DNA of 64,000 nt, from assembly GCF_002927045.1 (NCBI RefSeq), contig NZ_PRDW01000005.1, positions 62,001 to 126,000 on the forward strand, in the 5' to 3' direction. The position numbers and the translations under genes were made by a program. This DNA comes from Mycetohabitans endofungorum. GTDB taxonomy: Bacteria > Pseudomonadota > Gammaproteobacteria > Burkholderiales > Burkholderiaceae. Of the stretch, positions 26,669-36,307 are shown one piece after another (the stretch's first letter is position 1; every line of letters starts with the position of its first letter). Under the pieces are notes generated by a model. That model was not told the DNA's origin and did no database searches. It worked only from the letters and a program-made list of their open reading frames with translations.

Positions 26669-27304
26669 ATGGACTGGAAATGCTGCGAATTCAGGCAACT
26701 GAGTTCGGACGAGCTATATCTGATCCTGCGCGCGCGCAATGCCGTACTAGTTGTCGAGGACGCTCACGTGCACTTGGACATCGACGGCAGGGACGAGCAC
26801 GCGTTGCACGTTTTCGCGATCGACACGCGCGCGCCGCAGCGATCGGTGGGAGGCTACGCGCGCCTGCTGCCGGGCGATGACATCGACCCGGAAACGATGA
26901 TCGACAAATTCCTGACAAGCGCCGCGCGGCGCGACGACGACACCGCCGAGCACCTGCTCAGGCGGGCGCTGGGCCATGCGCGCGAGCGTTGGCCAGGCGC
27001 GCCAGTGCGGATCCACTCGCCGATCTACCGCGAAGCGTTTTATGGCCGGTTTGGTTTTCGCAAGGTCGATGGACCGTTCCTCGAACACGGCATGCCGTAC
27101 ATCGGCATGATCCACTCGATGCGCGACGCGACCTTGCCCAGCCGCGGCCTACTGCGCGGTGTGCGCGGCCTCGTCGAGCCGGTGGCCGGCGCGCTGGGCA
27201 GCATCTCCCAGCCAGCCCGCGCGGCGCGCGCCGATGCGCGCACCGAACCGGACGCTTACGCATTCTCACCTCGCCATCCCGCAGATTCCGGAGTAAATCG
27301 ATGA
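26669..27304 (+). CDS. ElaA-like GNAT acetyltransferase with C-terminal extension
   Basis: 211 residues, start ATG at 26669 behind GAGGAACA. Residues 1-150 match ElaA-type GNAT proteins: LSSDELYLILRARNAVLVVE, HVHLDIDGRDEHALHVFAID, GGYARLLPGDDIDPETMIDK, VRIHSPIYREAFYGRFGFRK and EHGMPYIGMIHSM. The usual acetyl-CoA loop (Q/R-x-x-G-x-G/A) is not obvious: the region reads SAARRDDDTAEHLLRRALGH, so activity is uncertain. A further ~60 residues rich in Ala/Arg/Pro follow. The stop overlaps the manC start (ATGA), so the genes are coupled. Confidence 0.8.
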   Translation: MDWKCCEFRQLSSDELYLILRARNAVLVVEDAHVHLDIDGRDEHALHVFAIDTRAPQRSVGGYARLLPGDDIDPETMIDKFLTSAARRDDDTAEHLLRRALGHARERWPGAPVRIHSPIYREAFYGRFGFRKVDGPFLEHGMPYIGMIHSMRDATLPSRGLLRGVRGLVEPVAGALGSISQPARAARADARTEPDAYAFSPRHPADSGVNR

Positions 27305-29025
27305 CCGGTACCGAGCCTACATTCACGTCTTCCGTCTCGGCCGACGCGCCGCCGCACCTGCTGCCGGTGATCCTGGCCGGCGGTTCCGGCACGCGGCTGT
27401 GGCCACTGTCGCGCGAGCACCACCCTAAGCAATTGATTGGCCTGATCGCCGATGAATCGCTGCTGACGGCAACTGCCCGTCGCCTGGACGGTATCAGCAG
27501 TGCGACGCTAGACGACGAACTGCTGCTCGTGTGCGGCGAGCACCACCGCTTCATGAGTGCCGCGCAAGCGCGCGCCAGTGGCAAGTCCGCCCGCATCCTG
27601 TTGGAGCCGGTAGCACGCAACACCGCACCGGCGCTAACGCTTGCTGCGCTAGACGCGCAGGCGCGTCACGGCGACCCGGTGCTGGTGGTGATGCCCGCCG
27701 ACCATGCGGTCACTGATCCGAAGGCGTTTCAGGACGCCATCGCGCTGGCCGCCCGCTACGCGCAAGCCGGCGCCATCGCCACACTCGGCGTGCTGCCCCG
27801 ACACGCGGAGACCGGCTATGGATACATCCGAATCGGCGCGCCGGTGCAGCATGCCAATAGCACGCTGGGCGGCCACGCAATCGAGCGCTTCGTCGAGAAG
27901 CCGCACCAGGAACTGGCCCGCCAATACCTGCAGTCTGGCGAATATTGGTGGAACAGCGGCATCTTCGTAGTACGCGCGTCAACCTGGCTCGCGGCAATCG
28001 CCGCGCTGAACCCGCCTATGCATGCCGCCTGCGAGGCAGCTTGGCGAAGCGGCGCAGAGCAAGCCGGTGGCTTTTTCAAGGCAGACGCGGTCGCCTTCGA
28101 CGCATGCCCGTCCGATTCGATCGACTACGCCGTGATGGAACGGCTCGCCGATCCAGCGGGCCCGGGCATTCAAGGCGTCGTTGTGCCCCTGGCGGCCGGC
28201 TGGTCCGACGTCGGCTCATGGGACGCCATCTGGGAAATCCTGCCGAAGGACGCAGCCGGCAACGTATCGCGCGGCCGCGTGATCTTCGAGGGCACAGAGG
28301 ACAGCTTCGCGCATTCCGAAGGACGCCTGATCGCCTGCGTTGGCTTGAAGGACGTCGTGGTGATCGAGACCGCCGATGCAGTGCTGGTCGCCAACAAGCA
28401 TGATGTACAGCAAGTCAAGGCCGTGGTGGCACGGCTCAAGTCCGAACAATATGTCGAAGCCGAAGATCATCGCAAGGTGCATCGCCCCTGGGGCTATTAC
28501 GATTCCATCGACCACGGCGAGCGTTTTCAGGTCAAGCGCATCGTTGTCGAGCCGGGCAAGCAACTGTCGTTGCAGATGCACTACCATCGCGCGGAGCACT
28601 GGACCGTGGTGCGCGGCACCGCGCGCGTGACGTGCGGCGACAGCACGTTCCTGCTAAGCGAGAACGAATCGACGTATATCCCGCTGGGCACGGTGCACCG
28701 GCTTGAGAATCCGGGCAAGACGCCGCTGGAGATCATCGAGGTACAGTCGGGACATTATCTGGGCGAGGACGATATCGTGCGGCTGGACGACCAGTACGGC
28801 CGGGCTTCTCGGCCGGTGGCGGGCACACCCGATGCATCCGGCGCACATGGCGCACCCGGCGTGTCCAGCACGTCCGGTGCCACACCCGTCGCAACCGCTC
28901 ATGCGGCGGGAGTCGTCGATGCTGCGCAAGCCACTTCAGACACGGCTGTCTCCCGCGCTGGGGGAACGCCAAGCGCCACGGCCGCGCCGCGCGGCGGCGT
29001 GAGCGCATGGCGGGCCGGCCGTTGA
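27301..29025 (+). CDS. manC: Mannose-1-phosphate guanylyltransferase / mannose-6-phosphate isomerase
   Basis: Bifunctional enzyme that makes GDP-mannose for the polysaccharide. 574 residues, versus ~480 for the family. The pyrophosphorylase domain starts LPVILAGGSGTRLWPLSREH HPKQL, with EPVARNTAPALTLAAL, VVMPADHAV, EKPHQELARQYLQSGEYWWN and IDYAVMERLADP. The type-II isomerase cupin domain is KVHRPWGYYDSIDHGERFQV, LSLQMHYHRAEHWTVVRGTA and ENESTYIPLGTVHRLENPGK. After LGEDDIVRLDDQYGR (residue ~500) a Gly/Ala/Thr-rich tail of ~75 residues is added and overlaps the next gene's leader. The start at 27301 overlaps the elaA-like stop. Confidence 0.95.
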   Translation: MTGTEPTFTSSVSADAPPHLLPVILAGGSGTRLWPLSREHHPKQLIGLIADESLLTATARRLDGISSATLDDELLLVCGEHHRFMSAAQARASGKSARILLEPVARNTAPALTLAALDAQARHGDPVLVVMPADHAVTDPKAFQDAIALAARYAQAGAIATLGVLPRHAETGYGYIRIGAPVQHANSTLGGHAIERFVEKPHQELARQYLQSGEYWWNSGIFVVRASTWLAAIAALNPPMHAACEAAWRSGAEQAGGFFKADAVAFDACPSDSIDYAVMERLADPAGPGIQGVVVPLAAGWSDVGSWDAIWEILPKDAAGNVSRGRVIFEGTEDSFAHSEGRLIACVGLKDVVVIETADAVLVANKHDVQQVKAVVARLKSEQYVEAEDHRKVHRPWGYYDSIDHGERFQVKRIVVEPGKQLSLQMHYHRAEHWTVVRGTARVTCGDSTFLLSENESTYIPLGTVHRLENPGKTPLEIIEVQSGHYLGEDDIVRLDDQYGRASRPVAGTPDASGAHGAPGVSSTSGATPVATAHAAGVVDAAQATSDTAVSRAGGTPSATAAPRGGVSAWRAGR

Positions 29026-29063
29026 CCGTGCGCGCCACGGGGCCCACCGTCGCCGAGCGCGAG

Positions 29064-30257
29064 ATGAGGGTGCTGGTCATCAACGATTTCGTGCGCAAAG
29101 GCGGGGCGGAGGAAGTGTACCGGACCTCGGTGGACGTACTGCGGGAGTTGCCCGGCGTGGGCGCCGAAGGCTTCGACGAACGAGCGGTGGCCGACGCGCA
29201 TGGCATGGCGCGGCGCGCGTGGAATCCTGCCGCAGCGCGCGCGCTGGCCGCCACGATCGAACGCGTTCAGCCCCAACGCGTGTTGGTGCACAACTATCAC
29301 AGCCTGCTGTCGCCATCGATTCTGCCAGTCATACAACGATACAAGCGCAAGCTCGGTTACCGGACCTTCCTGACCTGCCATGACTACCACATGGTGTTCT
29401 ACAACCCGAATCTGCTGATCTATCCACAACCGGGCATGTCCAAGCCTCTGCCGCTGGAGGCGCTGAGCGACAGCCGGCGGCTGCTCACATGCGCCAGTCC
29501 ACGCGGCATGCTGCACGATGCAGTGAAAAAGCTGCATTGGCACGTGGTCGATACGTTGCTGAATCCGTCTGCTGTCTTTGACCAGTTCCTGTGCCCAAGC
29601 CCTTACATGCGCGATGCGCTAGCACGGCGCGGCATGACGCGCTCAGCAATCCTGCCCAATCCGGTCAATACCCGCATCGCCCAGGCGCCGCCCCGCACCG
29701 TCGACAAGGACTGCTTCGACCTGGCATTCGTCGGACGCATCGAGCCCGAAAAAGGACTGGATCCGTTTCTCGAACTGGCCAGCCACACGCAATGGCATCG
29801 GCTCGGCAGCGTGACCGTCTACGGCGACGGCTCGCAACGCGATGCCCTGCACGCGAAGTACAAGGCGCTGGTCGACAGCGACCGATTGCGCTTTGCGGGT
29901 CGGCTCGACCACGCGCAGTTGTTTGAGGCGCTGCGCGCGCACGATGCGGTCCTACTGCCGTCGGTCTGGGCTGAAAACGCACCGTTGGTGATCGTCGAGG
30001 CGGCGATGATTGGTCTGCCGGTGCTCGTGCACGATCTGGGCAGCCTGGCCAGTTTTGGCGATGAAATCGGCAACAAGATCAAGTACCAGCACATACCTGC
30101 CAGCCTGGTCGCCGCGCTCGATGCACTGGGCATGCATTTGCGCGACACGCGGCGCCGCTACGATTGGTCCCAGTATACGCGCGAGCACTATGCGACACGG
30201 TTGAGCGCCCTGCTCGATTTACATGCCGGAGCAGAACCCGATACGGTACGCAAATGA
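29064..30257 (+). CDS. GT4-family glycosyltransferase
   Basis: 397 residues from MRVLVINDFVRKGGAEEVYR (ATG at 29064, GCGAG before it); an upstream ATG at 29007 would overlap manC further. Acceptor-domain features: HNYHSLLSPSILPVIQRYKR, FLTCHDYHMVFYNPNLLIYP. Donor domain: LAFVGRIEPEKGLDPFLELA, VTVYGDGSQRDALHAKYKAL, GRLDHAQLFEALRAHDAVLL PSVWAENAPLVIVEAAMIGL with the retaining-GT E-x7-E. It lies between manC and the flippase gene and probably uses GDP-mannose, which is an inference from position. Confidence 0.92.
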   Translation: MRVLVINDFVRKGGAEEVYRTSVDVLRELPGVGAEGFDERAVADAHGMARRAWNPAAARALAATIERVQPQRVLVHNYHSLLSPSILPVIQRYKRKLGYRTFLTCHDYHMVFYNPNLLIYPQPGMSKPLPLEALSDSRRLLTCASPRGMLHDAVKKLHWHVVDTLLNPSAVFDQFLCPSPYMRDALARRGMTRSAILPNPVNTRIAQAPPRTVDKDCFDLAFVGRIEPEKGLDPFLELASHTQWHRLGSVTVYGDGSQRDALHAKYKALVDSDRLRFAGRLDHAQLFEALRAHDAVLLPSVWAENAPLVIVEAAMIGLPVLVHDLGSLASFGDEIGNKIKYQHIPASLVAALDALGMHLRDTRRRYDWSQYTREHYATRLSALLDLHAGAEPDTVRK

Positions 30258-30339
30258 GCATAATCGATCAGCGCGACACCCGCGCAAAGCTACCGTGCAT
30301 GGCCTGCGCCGGTTCATTTTCTCCAGTCCGGAGCGGGAC

Positions 30340-31596
30340 ATGTCGTCCGTAAAGAAAAACTTCCTGTTGTTGATGACGCTGCAGGTCTCGACCTACGTCG
30401 TACCGCTGCTTACGCTGCCGCTGCTCACCCGCGTTCTTGGCCCTGAGGGCTACGGCCAGCTTGCGTTCGCGCTGGCTGTCATCACCTATTTCATCAATTT
30501 CACCAATTACAGCTTCGATCTAACCGCCACGCCGCGCATCGCGCTCGCACGCGAAAATCGCGCCGAGCGCTCGCGCGTGTTCTGGGCCACTTTTCTCGCG
30601 CAGGTGGCGATCACCGCGGCCGGATTCGTCATCCTGCTCGCGTTGACCTTCATCGTCGATCGCTTCGCCCTCGACCGCACGCTGCTGATCATCGGCTTCG
30701 GCATGACCATCGGGGCCGCGCTCACACCGAGTTGGTACTTTCAGGGCGTGGAGAACCTGCGCACGATGAGTCTGCTGCTGTTCGCCAGCCGCGCGCTCAG
30801 CGTCCCCGCGATGTTCCTGCTCGTGCGCGAGCGCTCCGACGTCACGCTCGCGATGGTCGTCAACGCCGCCGTGCCGCTTGGCTCGGGCATCGCGATCTTC
30901 GTCTACATGTTCATCCGACGTGAGGTTGAATTTGTTCGAGTAAGCATCGCGGATATCGTCGATGCCCTAGCCGGCGGCTGGCAAGTATTCCTTGCGTCGA
31001 CGTCGGTCGCGTTCTATGCATCGACCAATACCGTGCTGCTTGGCTTTGTCTCAGGCAACGTCGCCGCCGGCTACTTCGCTGCGGGTGACAAGCTGATCCG
31101 CGCCGCGATCAGCATGTTGCAGCCGATGAAAGCCGCTGCGTACCCGCAAATCAGCTACCTGATGCACCATGCGCGTGAGGATGCGATGACCTTCCTGCGC
31201 AAGTTGTTCGTAGTTCAGAGCGCGATGGTGTTGGCGATCTCGCTATGCATCTTCTTCGGCGCGCCGCTTGCGGTGCGCATTCTGTACGGCGCGAACTACG
31301 AGCCGACGATCGGCGTGCTGCGCTGGATGGCGTTCATTCCTTTCATGGCAGGGATGACCGACCTGTTCGGCGTACAAACGATGCTGCCGCTGGGTATGAA
31401 GACTGCGTTCAGCCGCGTGCTGATCTCCTCCGGCTTCCTCAACGTTGCTCTGCTGCCGCTGCTCGCGAAGTGGTTCGCCGAACAAGGCGCGGCCGCCGCG
31501 GTACTGGTCGCGGAAAGCGCGGTGGCGGCCGCGCTGGCTTACATTCTTTATGCGCAAGGCGTGTCGCTGATTGGGCGGGCGGCCCCCCGTCAATAA
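30340..31596 (+). CDS. wzx: Wzx-type polysaccharide flippase (MATE/MOP family)
   Basis: 418 residues from MSSVKKNFLLLMTLQVSTYV (ATG at 30340, GAGCGGGAC before). About 12 hydrophobic segments. The signature LLTLPLLTRVLGPEGYGQLA FALAVITYF at the N-terminus is that of the polysaccharide-synthesis (PST/Wzx) flippases, and PMKAAAYPQISYLMHHARED is also typical. It would flip the undecaprenyl-linked repeat unit built by the flanking glycosyltransferases. The frame extends upstream to 30223 without membrane character. Confidence 0.93.
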   Translation: MSSVKKNFLLLMTLQVSTYVVPLLTLPLLTRVLGPEGYGQLAFALAVITYFINFTNYSFDLTATPRIALARENRAERSRVFWATFLAQVAITAAGFVILLALTFIVDRFALDRTLLIIGFGMTIGAALTPSWYFQGVENLRTMSLLLFASRALSVPAMFLLVRERSDVTLAMVVNAAVPLGSGIAIFVYMFIRREVEFVRVSIADIVDALAGGWQVFLASTSVAFYASTNTVLLGFVSGNVAAGYFAAGDKLIRAAISMLQPMKAAAYPQISYLMHHAREDAMTFLRKLFVVQSAMVLAISLCIFFGAPLAVRILYGANYEPTIGVLRWMAFIPFMAGMTDLFGVQTMLPLGMKTAFSRVLISSGFLNVALLPLLAKWFAEQGAAAAVLVAESAVAAALAYILYAQGVSLIGRAAPRQ

Positions 31597-31608
31597 CAGT
31601 AATTGCGC

Positions 31609-32889
31609 TTAACGAAAGATGCTTTCAACGGGATGCTCAGCAAAAAACTGCTGTAATCGCGAATAGCGTGCCTTGAGCGACGCGCCATCGCTACCGAGGA
31701 CTCCATAGTTCCCATCGTAGGCATCATCGTAGTGCTCGAATAACATGATGTTTTGGAGGCCATACTGGGCCGCCACGCCTATTAATGTCGGATATCCACC
31801 TCTATTAAAACCATGGTCCAACAGCCAGTCGCCCATTTGGGTTTCAGTGGGTGTATTCGACACGCCAGGAACTCCATTAGCATATGGGCGTACACCAAAC
31901 TCAGTCAACCAGATAGGTAGGCCACGTGCAGCCTGCAGCTCCAAAAGCACGTTATGCGTCCCCGAGGTCCCCGTCGCACTCAGAATATTCCCCATGTCGG
32001 AGTACCAGTGCCACGATTCAATGTCCTAGCGCACTTATGGGTTTCCTGTTCCACCGTTCGGCTGAACCCCATTCCACAACAGATCGAGAAACGCCAAATG
32101 CAGCCAACTGCAGGCTGGTCCTATAATTGCTGCAGATGTATCAACCGACTTGACGCCATCCGCCAAGCCAAGGATCAATCCGCGTGCGAGAATAAACCAC
32201 TGATTATCGTAATCAGTTTTACTATTTCCGTCGACTGAAGCCGATATGAGCGCTTGGCTATCAATTTCGTTGCCGATTTCATAATATTTAACCAATCCTT
32301 TCAAGCTATTTGCAACCCGTGCGCCGGTTGAAAAACCGATATCGTAATAATATGGCTCACTGTAGTCAAAAGGACTCGTATTTGCATCTTTTGTCAGATA
32401 CACATCGAGGCACGGATATGCCTGCATGCCAGTGCCTGTCAAAGCTTGCAGCAGCGAACGCATACGGGCGATTTCACTGTCAGTGGTTACACCGACGCGA
32501 ATCGTTCTTGCTCCCAAATTCATCATTTGCTTTAATTGTTTATCCACTGGAACTAATCCATAGGCGAATTCACCCCGCGGGTAATGGGAATTGATGCCGT
32601 AGAATAACTGATTTTTCGGGGGACGTGGATCACCGGTCACACCGACCCAGTCACCGCCATTCCATGCCCACCAGGCCCCATCCAAGTTCTGCTGATAAAT
32701 TATGCCCTCGTAATACACAAGCAGAGTCACTTGTTCGGTGAACGCCGCGTTCTCCCCATTTTTCAATACGACGCCATCGCTGACCACCCATACATTCTTG
32801 GCACTATCAACTATTCGTATAGCCGGGGGACAAACTGTACCATTGGACGATATGTTTCTCGAATCCTTTGCAGCCAGTAAAATACTCAA
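31609..32889 (-). pseudogene. PslG-like glycoside hydrolase, broken by two in-frame stops
   Basis: Homologue of the intact hydrolase at 34369-35616. The N-terminal half (32889-32038) holds a beta-rich module, VWVVSDGVVLKNGENAAFTE, VTLLVYYEGIIYQQNLDGAW WAWNG, and the first half of the TIM barrel with the acid/base Glu in YYEIGNEIDS. Translation then meets TAA (32035-32037) and TAG (32026-32028), four codons apart. It resumes in the same frame with DIESWHWYSDMGNI and the nucleophile Glu in PIWLTEFGVRPYANG. In the paralogue the same spot reads GPRVNWDVTSWHWYSDMG, so TAG probably replaced the Trp codon. The start is a TTG with a stop just upstream and no signal peptide, so the N-terminus is lost too. 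Confidence 0.88.
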
Positions 32890-33100
32890 TAACTATATTT
32901 GCGGCATTCCCGCAGATTTTTTGAACGGATGTACGACAGCACACCGAAGTATCGCGTTTATGATGGTAGCGTCGGTTATCACGAGCTCCCCCGGCGGCCA
33001 CAGTCCCATGCTGCGAAGCCACAGGCGGAATCGACGCTTACCCTAATGATGTGAACTGCTTACCTGTGTCACATTGCGACAACCGACCGGGAACAGATAA

Positions 33101-34258
33101 ATGACACACGCTCGAGCAAAGGGCCACTTTGATCACATTGACGCGATGCGTTCAATCGCGGTATTGCTAGTCATCTGGACGCATTATGCCGAACTGCTAG
33201 CTCCTCTTGCAGGTTCCCAAAACGGGTTGGATACACTGCAGCGCTCAGTCAACTTCGGACGCGTCGGCGTCGTGATTTTCTTTGGAATCAGCGGGATGCT
33301 GATTCCAAACTCGTTGCGGGGGTCGATTGCCGATGGTACGCGCAAATTCTTGATACGTCGGTTCATGAGGCTGTATCCCGCATTCTGGCTCTCGGTACCG
33401 ATTGGGTACCTCGTATACTGGACCCTATTTCAGCAAAAAATGAGCAGCATCGGCGTTGCAGCGAACCTCACGATGATTCCGACTGCGCTCGGCTTCGATG
33501 CGATCATGGGCCACTACTGGACGCTCGAAACAGAGTTGTATTTCTACATTCTTTGCCTACTCTTGTTTTGGGGCGGCCTGTTGCACCAGATGCGCTCACT
33601 GGTCACTGTAAGCGCCGGATTGTCCGTGCTGTTCATATTGACTACGGCATTGCACGTCATTCCCAATGATGCACCCGGACAATATAAAGGGATGTTGTAT
33701 CACTTATCTATCATGTTCTGGGGTGCGGTGTTCCGCAAGGCATACGACACCCCCCGTGCGGCGTTAGTCGTCTGGCGACGCCGGGATGCTGTCGTTGGCA
33801 TGTCGGTGACCTACCGGGGCGCGCTGGTCATGCTGACGGCACTGATCGCTCTGATTGCGGTTGCAATGGCCCTCTACGACCTTCACCGCCACGATTACAC
33901 CCATGTCTCATCGTCAATCGGCTATCTTGTCGGTATCGCCCTGTTTATCAGTTTCGCTACGGTACTGAAGGTCCACTACCAGCCCTTTGTATGGCTTGGC
34001 GAAATCAGCTATTCGGTCTATCTACTACACGGCGTGCCGCTGTATCTCATTTTCTGGCTATGCAAACACTATCAATGGACCAGTGCGCCGCTCGGTGTCT
34101 ACATGGTCGCTCCGTTGATGCCGGCCGTCATATTGTCCTGGGTCAGCTTTCGCTTTTGCGAAGCGCCCAGTATCCGTATCGGACACGCGCTAACTTCCGC
34201 TCCTGACGTCGACGTGGTGGACCGAACCGGGGCCATTCAAAAAAATAAACTTTACTAG
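33101..34258 (+). CDS. Acyltransferase-3 (OafA/YrhL family) membrane protein
   Basis: 385 residues, about ten hydrophobic segments. The N-terminus contains the family motif FDHIDAMRSIAVLLVIWTHY AELL (His in the first TM region), VGVVIFFGISGMLIPNSLRG, RRFMRLYPAFWLSVPIGYLV and GHYWTLETELYFYILCLLLF. Near the C-terminus is WLGEISYSVYLLHGVPLYLI. Such proteins O-acetylate (or O-acylate) surface polysaccharides at the inner membrane. It lies between two glycoside-hydrolase genes in the polysaccharide locus and is the likely acetylase of this polymer. Confidence 0.92.
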   Translation: MTHARAKGHFDHIDAMRSIAVLLVIWTHYAELLAPLAGSQNGLDTLQRSVNFGRVGVVIFFGISGMLIPNSLRGSIADGTRKFLIRRFMRLYPAFWLSVPIGYLVYWTLFQQKMSSIGVAANLTMIPTALGFDAIMGHYWTLETELYFYILCLLLFWGGLLHQMRSLVTVSAGLSVLFILTTALHVIPNDAPGQYKGMLYHLSIMFWGAVFRKAYDTPRAALVVWRRRDAVVGMSVTYRGALVMLTALIALIAVAMALYDLHRHDYTHVSSSIGYLVGIALFISFATVLKVHYQPFVWLGEISYSVYLLHGVPLYLIFWLCKHYQWTSAPLGVYMVAPLMPAVILSWVSFRFCEAPSIRIGHALTSAPDVDVVDRTGAIQKNKLY

Positions 34259-34368
34259 ACTCAGGATGGCCTTGTCTGCAGGGGGCAGGTCACGACCACA
34301 ACGATACGAGTGGTACTGCCCTTGGCACGGCCCCCCTTCATGCATGAAGCCCGCAGGCTACGCCATCG

Positions 34369-35616
34369 TTACCTTCTGCTGCTGGCAATGCTTTCTTTTA
34401 CGGCGCTATAGGCTGGCTTTTTCGTGACGCCATCCGACTTGATCAGGCCATAGCCATCGTCAGCCGACATGTCGAATAGCTCATACAGCTGGATCGACTG
34501 CAACAAACTGTACTGCGACTTGAGCTTCACGAACTGCCGCGTTTGAGTGGCCAGATAACTCGCTTGTGCGTTAAACAGCGTGTTGCCGGACTGACCATAC
34601 GGTCGATAACCATACTCGGAAATCCAGATCGGTCGCCGGAAGCGCCGCGTCAACTCATGAAGCACGTCGATACTGTTTGCATTCGTGATGTCCCCCATAT
34701 CGCTATACCAGTGCCAGGAGGTAACATCCCAATTGACGCGTGGCCCACTCGTTCCACCTTGTGGATCCGTGCCGTCGGCCAACATTTGCAGAATACCGAA
34801 GTGCAACCACCCGGCGGTAACGGCCACTGCCGCGCGGGGATCTGCGGCGCGTACGCCATCGATCATGCCGCGTATCATCCCGCGATAAATAAAGTACGGC
34901 GTCGCTCGGTAGTCGGTGCGAAAGTTGCCGCCACGGGAAACGAAACCGATTTCCATTTCGTTACCGCACTCATACAACAGCACCTTGCCCTTTAGAATAC
35001 TTGCGATGGAGTACGCGAGCTGAAAGCTATTGCTGTACGCAGCGGCTTCATCGGTATTGAATAGCTTTGGGGTGATCACCACTGAGACGCTAATGCCAGT
35101 CCCCCTCAATGTGTCAACGAAAGATGCAATGCTTTTTGCCCCAATCGTATCCCAGACGTCTTGGCGAACATTCGAAATGCCAAGGTCGCGCATGTAGGCT
35201 ATCTGTGTGGCAAACGCCGTGCCATACGCATTACCCGAATTAATGTGTCCGTTAATCCCGAAGAACCCAGACGACACGGCATTGTAGCTGTTCGACGACA
35301 TGGAACTGGATGTTGCCGCGACACTGGATGTCGTCACACTGACGGGTGTAGTACTAGCAGCACTCGAAGCCGATGCTGCTGAACCTGACGAAGTTGCGCC
35401 GCTGCTGGGCCAGCGGCGCGTGCGGCCGAGGTTAGCAGCCCCTACCTCACTGCTTGCACACACCCCCAGCGCCATCGTTCCGGCGGTAGCAACCAGTGTG
35501 CGAAGGAATTCACGTCGCACGCATAGCGCGCCTTTCGCACCGCCTTGGGAGTCCAAATCGACGTTTGAGGCGCAATGGGAGGAGTTTTTAGATGAATTTC
35601 TCTTCTTCGAAATCAT
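34369..35616 (-). CDS. Exported PslG-like glycoside hydrolase (Tat-type signal)
   Basis: 415 residues from MISKKRNSSKNSSHCASNVD (ATG at 35616). A twin-arginine signal is visible: VRREFLRTLVATAGTMALGV CASSEVGAA. A Ser/Thr/Ala-rich linker (~70-120) precedes a TIM-barrel domain, SSGFFGINGHINSGNAYGTA, IAYMRDLGISNVRQDVWDTI. The acid/base Glu lies in LLYECGNEMEIG and the nucleophile Glu in PIWISEYGYRPYG, with TSWHWYSDMGD between. It resembles PslG-type hydrolases of exopolysaccharide clusters, which trim the polymer during synthesis and export. The strand is opposite to the biosynthetic genes. An upstream in-frame start at 35742 was rejected because it precedes no signal sequence. Confidence 0.85.
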   Translation of the reverse strand: MISKKRNSSKNSSHCASNVDLDSQGGAKGALCVRREFLRTLVATAGTMALGVCASSEVGAANLGRTRRWPSSGATSSGSAASASSAASTTPVSVTTSSVAATSSSMSSNSYNAVSSGFFGINGHINSGNAYGTAFATQIAYMRDLGISNVRQDVWDTIGAKSIASFVDTLRGTGISVSVVITPKLFNTDEAAAYSNSFQLAYSIASILKGKVLLYECGNEMEIGFVSRGGNFRTDYRATPYFIYRGMIRGMIDGVRAADPRAAVAVTAGWLHFGILQMLADGTDPQGGTSGPRVNWDVTSWHWYSDMGDITNANSIDVLHELTRRFRRPIWISEYGYRPYGQSGNTLFNAQASYLATQTRQFVKLKSQYSLLQSIQLYELFDMSADDGYGLIKSDGVTKKPAYSAVKESIASSRR

Positions 35617-35663
35617 GGATTTGAATGTATAGTCATACAAAGGTCGATCATCGAAACGCACTT

Positions 35664-35689
35664 GCCTTCGCCAAATATTTGGCGAAGGC
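35664..35689. repeat. Perfect 26-bp palindrome upstream of the glycoside hydrolase gene
   Basis: Half-site GCCTTCGCCAAAT (35664-35676) is followed without spacer by its exact complement (35677-35689). It lies 48 bases upstream of the hydrolase ATG on the minus strand. A dimeric regulator site is more likely than a terminator since no T-run follows. Confidence 0.8.
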
Positions 35690-36307
35690 ACTTCGTGCCT
35701 GTGCCGCATTGGACACGACGAAGAACCGCACCTCTGGAACACCGGGCGTCGTCTTGCACTTCGTGGGAATGGGACTTCTTCGTGACGAAACGGTGGATTG
35801 AAGCCGGACGCACAGTGACACAGGGTGCGGATAGCAATCGACAGCCGAATCGACGAACCCGAAGCTAGCCAGCGAGCAAATTATCCGCACGCACAGCTAA
35901 GAGAACTAGGATGACGCTTCATGCGTCAAAAGAACGAGCGCACATTTTACTTGGTTTGGGCACTTGAAAAGATTGATGTTTCGCTGCACACACGCTGACG
36001 ACGCATAGCGTAGCCCATTACCGTGCTCGACCCAATGTACCCGGCAATATGATGTACCCAGTATGGCTGTCGCACCAACAGCAAGCACCCTATCCAGGTA
36101 TGCGCCCGCCGCCGGCACGTCTTTAGTTCAAAATGGTACGTCAACGCACTGATACGCGTTGGATCGTACGCGATGCTATGCCAATAACCAAAGCGTATAC
36201 GCCCCTCCCGACTCAAGTGCGTCACAAGATGCGACGGTAATGGCCCGATGCCATGATGGCAATAGCCAGCGGTTGCTTCAGTGATTGATTGCGGAACACC
36301 CTGTGAG
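35690..36307. other. Long intergenic region before the polymerase gene
   Basis: About 600 bases between divergent genes. A minus-strand open frame of 131 codons (35947-36342) has no recognisable domain and overlaps the polymerase start, so it was not called. The region should hold the promoters of both neighbours. Confidence 0.4.
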
